The notes under the pieces were generated by a model. The model saw only the letters and a list, made by a program, of their open reading frames with translations. It made no database searches and was not told where the DNA came from. A DNA stretch of 63,273 nucleotides from Verrucomicrobia bacterium 12-59-8 (GTDB taxonomy: Bacteria; Verrucomicrobiota; Verrucomicrobiae; Verrucomicrobiales; Verrucomicrobiaceae). The translations under genes were made by a program, and so were the position numbers. Shown here piece by piece: positions 59,782 through 63,273 of this stretch (within the stretch, counting starts at the first letter, position 1; every line of letters begins with the position of its first letter). Location: positions 1 through 63,273 of the forward strand of contig NCCR01000034.1 of assembly GCA_002279765.1 (NCBI GenBank). Direction: 5' to 3'.

Positions 59782-62700
59782 ATGTTCCAAACCGTTCGCT
59801 TTCTTCTCCTGTTAGGACTTTGCTTTCCATGCGTTGCCCATGCCGTGCTCCAGGAAACCTGGGAAACAGGTTACGCGAAGGAAGACGCCACCGGGCCGCA
59901 GGTGCTGGGGTATTGGAAGTTTGATGGGGAGTCGCAGGATGTAGCACTGCATGGAGCGGTGTTGAATCCGAAGGGCAAATTCGGCGGTGCTTTGGAATCG
60001 TTTCCTGGATTTCCGGTGGATGACAAGCGGCATGCCGCGGTGGTGGTGGTGAAACCGGTGAAGGGGGCTTTCACGCTGGAGATGTGGATCAGGCCAAAGG
60101 GGGACTTCAAACCCGAGCTACGCTGCTTCCTGCTGGACAAGAAGTATGTCGATCACACGGACTACCAATGGCAGCTTGGGGATGCCGATAAAGGCGGATT
60201 GAGGCACATGAGCGTAACGCTTGGATTTGGTGCGGAATCGAAGACGATTTATTCGCTGCCGTTTAAGTTGGAGGCGGATGTTTGGCAGCATGTGGCGTTT
60301 ACGTATGATGGAGCGGGTGAGGGGAAGTTTTATCGGAATGGGGTGGCAGCGGGTGGTTCAATTTTGGCAGGATATGGCAAAGTGACGCCGGGGATGAAGC
60401 CGCTGTGCATTGGGGACCGATTGGGCAGCAATTATGGCGGGTTCCCGGGGTTGATTGATGAGGTGCGTATTTGTGAGGGCGTGTTGAGCTTTGAGCGCGT
60501 TTCGATGCAAATTGTGGCAGGACGCCGTGTGTGGCGGCGCATGGAGACGGCGAAGCCGGTGGAGATCGTTTGCACTAATTTGCAACGTGAGACCCTGAAA
60601 GGGGCAAGGCTCAAGGTGAGCGTGGGTGGGACAACGGAGGAGTTTCTTGTGTCGGATCTGGCAATGGGGAAGAGTTTTACGGCCAAATACATTTTCAACA
60701 CGGCACTCAAGGCGGATGACTATGAATTGAGGGCGCGGTTTGAGACGGGTGATTATGCGACCGAGCAAGCGGCCACGCTGAAACTGGTGCCGCGAGTGCC
60801 GGAGCGGATGCCGGTGATCATGTGGGGGGCGAGTGGGGATGACATCGCCAGGGTGAAGGACATTGGCTTTACGCACTTCATTGGATTGGGGGTGGACTAT
60901 GGGGAGATGTGGGCGCAGAAGAAGATCGTGCCGCCAGCGAAGCCGGAGGTGATTGCGAAGAATCGGGTGATGCTGGACAAGGCGCTTGAGAATGGGCTTG
61001 ATGTCATTGCGAGTTTGTCGCCGGCGCATGCGCTGGAGTCGGAGGCGAAGAATCTGCGGGTGGGTCGGGATGGGAAACCTTATGCGCGGGAGGATATTTG
61101 TGCGTCGCTGCCAGACTTTGCTTCTTTCTTTCAGGTGGTGGGGATGAGTGTGGCGAAGGCTTATGGGGATCATCCGGCGTTCACGACGGCGTTGATTGAT
61201 TCGGAGGTGAGGGACAGCACGCAGGTGAGTTTTAATGCGGTGGATGTGGAGGCTTATCAGAAGTTTGCGAAGGCGGAGATTCCTGTGGAGGTGACGGCGA
61301 AGTGGGGGGTGGACTGGACGAAGATGAAGGACTTTCCGGTGGATCGTGTGATCGCAGATGATCATCCGGTTTTGAAATACCTGCGCTGGTTCTGGACGGT
61401 GGGGGATGGTTGGAATGGACTGCATACGGCGCTGCACAAGGGGGTGAAGAGCAGCAAGGTGTGGACGTTCTTTGATCCGGCGGTGCGGCAGCCGAGCATC
61501 AGTGGGGCGGGTGGTGGTGTGGATGTGATCTCGCACTGGACCTACACTTATCCTGATCCGCTGAAGATTGGCATGTGTGCGGATCAGCTTTTCGCGATGA
61601 GTGCGGCGACGGGCAAGAATCAGCGGGTGATGAAGATGACGCAGTTGATCTGGTATCGATCACAGACGGCACCGATTGGCAGCAAGGTGCCGGGTGAGGT
61701 GGTGGCATGGCAGGATCATGATCCTGATGCGGCGTATATCACGATTGCGCCGATGCATTTGAAGGAGGCGCTGTGGACGAAGATCGCGCGGCCGATTCAG
61801 GGCATCATGTATCATGGATGGCAGTCGCTTGTGGCGACGGACAGTCCGGGTGGGTATCGCTTTACGAATTCAAACACTGCGCCGGTGCTCAAGCAGTTGC
61901 TGCATGATGTCATCGAGCCGCTGGGGCCGTCGCTGATGGCGATTCCGGATGAACGCAGTGAGGTGGCCTTTTTGGAGAGTTTTACTTCGCAGATGTTTGC
62001 GCATCGCGGCAGCTACGGCAACAACACGGACTGGGCGGCGGATGTGTGGCTGGCGCTGCAGCATGCGCATGTGCAGACGGACATCTTGTTTGAGGAGACC
62101 TTGCTCAAGAACGGGCTGAGTGGTCGCAAGGTGCTCATCATGCCATATTGCGATGTGCTGACGAAGGGCGTGGTGACGCGGATTCAGGACTGGCAGAAGA
62201 AGGGCGGCAAGATTGTGGCGGATGAGTTTCTGTGTCCGGCGCTGAAGGCGGATTTCATGCTGCCGAGTTTCAAGCGGGTGAAGAAGGCGGATGAGGACAA
62301 GGCGAAGGTGCTGGAAATGGCGAAGACCGTGGGCGGCTTCGCGCTGCCGCAGAAGGCGATGTGCGACAATCCGGAGATCATCGTGCGCGCGCGGAAGTTT
62401 GGGGATGCGACCTATGTGTTTGTGGTGAACGACAAACGCGAGTTCGGCAACTACGTGGGCCAGCATGGTCTGGTGATGGAGAACGGGGTGCCATCAAGCG
62501 GGGTGGTGAGCTTGAAGGTGGACTCAGCGAATGTGTATGAGCTGACGGGGACGCAGTTCATCGTGCCGAAGCGCAGCGACGATGGTTTGATGAGCTGGCC
62601 GGTCGATCTGGGGCCTTGTGATGGGCGCATCTTCATGGTGATGCCGAAGCCGCTGCTGGGCTTGAAGCTGGAGGTGCCGGAGAACGCGGTGGTGGGCAAC

Positions 62701-62994
62701 AGCGCGAAGATCGTTGTGAGCATCACCACCACCCAGGAAGCGCCGACGAAGGCGGTGATTCCGGTGCGGGTGGATGTACGTGATGCGAGCGGGAAAGCGG
62801 CGGAAGGGAGCGGGTTTTATGCCGCGGAGAATGGCATCGTTGAAATCAAACTGGACCTGGCACCGAATGAAGACCCGGGCAGTTGGGAGGTACGCGTGAG
62901 GGAGCTAGCGAGCGGGATGGAGGCGCGGAAGTGGATGAGAGTGGGGAGGAAGCGAAAAGGGATGAGGAGAGGGAGGGAGAACAATGAACAATGA
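59782..62994 (+). CDS. Large secreted glycosidase-like protein with LamG domain
   Basis: From the ATG at 59782 the 1070-residue product has a signal peptide (MFQTVRFLLLLGLCFPCVAHA), a laminin-G/concanavalin-like domain (about 30-225; ALESFPGFPVDD, FTLEMWIRPKGDF, FPGLIDEVRI), then a TIM-barrel-like central part (about 330-730) and a GATase-like domain (KVLIMPYCDVLTKGVVTRIQDW) similar in order to GH42-type enzymes. The catalytic residues were not assigned. Base usage differs sharply from its neighbours: G- and T-ending codons (gtg, gcg, aag) replace the usual C-ending ones. Its stop lies in a heptamer repeat, so the last 20 basic residues (KRKGMRRGRENNEQ end) are probably not native. Confidence 0.75.
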   Translation: MFQTVRFLLLLGLCFPCVAHAVLQETWETGYAKEDATGPQVLGYWKFDGESQDVALHGAVLNPKGKFGGALESFPGFPVDDKRHAAVVVVKPVKGAFTLEMWIRPKGDFKPELRCFLLDKKYVDHTDYQWQLGDADKGGLRHMSVTLGFGAESKTIYSLPFKLEADVWQHVAFTYDGAGEGKFYRNGVAAGGSILAGYGKVTPGMKPLCIGDRLGSNYGGFPGLIDEVRICEGVLSFERVSMQIVAGRRVWRRMETAKPVEIVCTNLQRETLKGARLKVSVGGTTEEFLVSDLAMGKSFTAKYIFNTALKADDYELRARFETGDYATEQAATLKLVPRVPERMPVIMWGASGDDIARVKDIGFTHFIGLGVDYGEMWAQKKIVPPAKPEVIAKNRVMLDKALENGLDVIASLSPAHALESEAKNLRVGRDGKPYAREDICASLPDFASFFQVVGMSVAKAYGDHPAFTTALIDSEVRDSTQVSFNAVDVEAYQKFAKAEIPVEVTAKWGVDWTKMKDFPVDRVIADDHPVLKYLRWFWTVGDGWNGLHTALHKGVKSSKVWTFFDPAVRQPSISGAGGGVDVISHWTYTYPDPLKIGMCADQLFAMSAATGKNQRVMKMTQLIWYRSQTAPIGSKVPGEVVAWQDHDPDAAYITIAPMHLKEALWTKIARPIQGIMYHGWQSLVATDSPGGYRFTNSNTAPVLKQLLHDVIEPLGPSLMAIPDERSEVAFLESFTSQMFAHRGSYGNNTDWAADVWLALQHAHVQTDILFEETLLKNGLSGRKVLIMPYCDVLTKGVVTRIQDWQKKGGKIVADEFLCPALKADFMLPSFKRVKKADEDKAKVLEMAKTVGGFALPQKAMCDNPEIIVRARKFGDATYVFVVNDKREFGNYVGQHGLVMENGVPSSGVVSLKVDSANVYELTGTQFIVPKRSDDGLMSWPVDLGPCDGRIFMVMPKPLLGLKLEVPENAVVGNSAKIVVSITTTQEAPTKAVIPVRVDVRDASGKAAEGSGFYAAENGIVEIKLDLAPNEDPGSWEVRVRELASGMEARKWMRVGRKRKGMRRGRENNEQ

Positions 62995-63118
62995 ACAATG
63001 AACAATGAACATTGAACATTGAACAATGAACAATGAACAATGAACAATGAACAATGAACATTGAACAATGAACAATGAACAATGAACAATGAACAATGAA
63101 CATTGAACATTGAACATT
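62979..63118. repeat. Heptanucleotide tandem repeat, 20 units
   Basis: Twenty perfect-length 7 nt units, each GAACAAT or GAACATT, run from 62979 to 63118. By my count fourteen end in AAT and six in ATT. The repeat starts inside the end of the glycosidase-like gene. Two further partial units (aacattgaacatt, 63162-63174) follow. Short tandem heptamers of this kind occur in Verrucomicrobiota and cyanobacteria; copy number is expected to vary by slippage. All stop-free frames across it on the minus strand are artefacts of the repeat. Confidence 0.9.
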
Positions 63119-63273
63119 GACAGACGAACGAAGTGAGCCCGCAGAGTGAGCGCAGCGAATCAACATTGAACATTGAGCCGAGCGAAGCGACAAACGCGGA
63201 GGGACGGACGCGTTTGAGGCTGCCGGAACGGCAGGGATGAAATCCTGACAGAGCGGGGAGCGCTGGAGCCAAA
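63119..63273. other. Edge region after the repeat, no gene seen
   Basis: The last 155 nt contain two more GAACATT-like units, the short motif GAGCG(C/A)AGCGA twice (63149-63158 region and near 63180) and a small hairpin CTGCCGgaaCGGCAG (about 63220-63234). No convincing coding frame, RNA or terminator. It may be the remainder of a dispersed intergenic element. Confidence 0.4.

Noticed and set aside
60358..61536. Long minus-strand frame of about 390 codons rich in Arg/His/Pro
   Set aside because: It is the antisense of the large glycosidase-like gene and has a shadow composition.
62979..63118. Possible CRISPR array
   Set aside because: The units are 7 nt with no spacers, so it is a simple tandem repeat.
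62817..63272. Minus-strand frames across the heptamer repeat (Cys/Ser/Phe/Ile repeats)
   Set aside because: They are stop-free translations of the GAACAAT tandem repeat, with no start context or family.
1..63273. tRNA, rRNA or riboswitch genes
   Set aside because: I looked for T-loop and anticodon patterns in the gaps and saw none convincing; absence is by eye only.

Overview
The window looks like a piece of chromosome from a Verrucomicrobiota bacterium, probably Verrucomicrobiaceae (Prosthecobacter or Verrucomicrobium relatives). This rests on the planctomycete/verrucomicrobial gene families DUF1549/DUF1553, DUF1501 and WD40-c-type cytochrome fusions, on a fused SecD-SecF, on high GC with C-ending codons, and on many start codons preceded by a pyrimidine-rich leader rather than a Shine-Dalgarno sequence. 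No phylogenetic test was possible, so the assignment is an inference.

Layout. 1-2745: an AT-richer partial membrane gene at the edge, then a leftward pair of an exported unknown protein and an APC permease. 2834-12079: a small anchored protein, then a tight rightward block that is the most unusual part of the window. It encodes a PqqD-like protein, an ATP-grasp ligase, a PLP fold-III decarboxylase, a urea-transporter/M23 peptidase fusion, an exported TPR protein, a PaaK/CapK-like adenylating enzyme, and a second urea-transporter-like protein whose two halves are separated by TPR repeats. I read it as one undescribed system that makes, activates and moves a small amine or amide compound. 12032-18757: secreted or exported catabolic genes (N-formylglutamate amidohydrolase-like, PQQ-type propeller, SGNH hydrolase, lipoprotein, DUF1549/1553). 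18828-26602: housekeeping genes (ssb, xerD, psd, an RG-rich/acidic-tail protein, folP, a PHP phosphatase, a HAD phosphatase, an L,D-transpeptidase) closed by a clear terminator. 26603-27130: a gene-free, hairpin-rich stretch. 27131-31084: the tgt-yajC-secDF operon, leftward, with a frameshift in tgt. 31183-32714: ychF and a convergent exported protein whose 3' ends are spliced into each other. 32895-40659: a DUF1501, DUF1549/1553 and cytochrome/WD40 set interrupted by a RelE/ParE-type toxin-antitoxin pair. 40734-48509: a DUF4272 protein, an oxidoreductase, a zinc-ribbon protein, a GH71/99-like enzyme, RidA, miaB, a GNAT and an FHA-adenylate cyclase. 48709-59727: an anchored exported protein, dnaE, sanA-like, an rRNA methyltransferase, a sirtuin, an intradiol dioxygenase, a GH10-like enzyme, a small cytochrome, a MazG-like protein and rsmH. 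59782-63273: a large secreted glycosidase-like gene with different base usage that runs into a 20-copy heptanucleotide repeat.

The genes fit a free-living, polysaccharide-using Gram-negative cell: many predicted exported enzymes, planctomycete-type cytochromes and an envelope-associated block, spaced between core replication, translation and secretion genes. Two lesions about 2 kb apart (tgt and ychF) are either real decay or assembly errors and should be checked on reads before any biological reading. No tRNA, rRNA, CRISPR array or complete insertion sequence was recognised.
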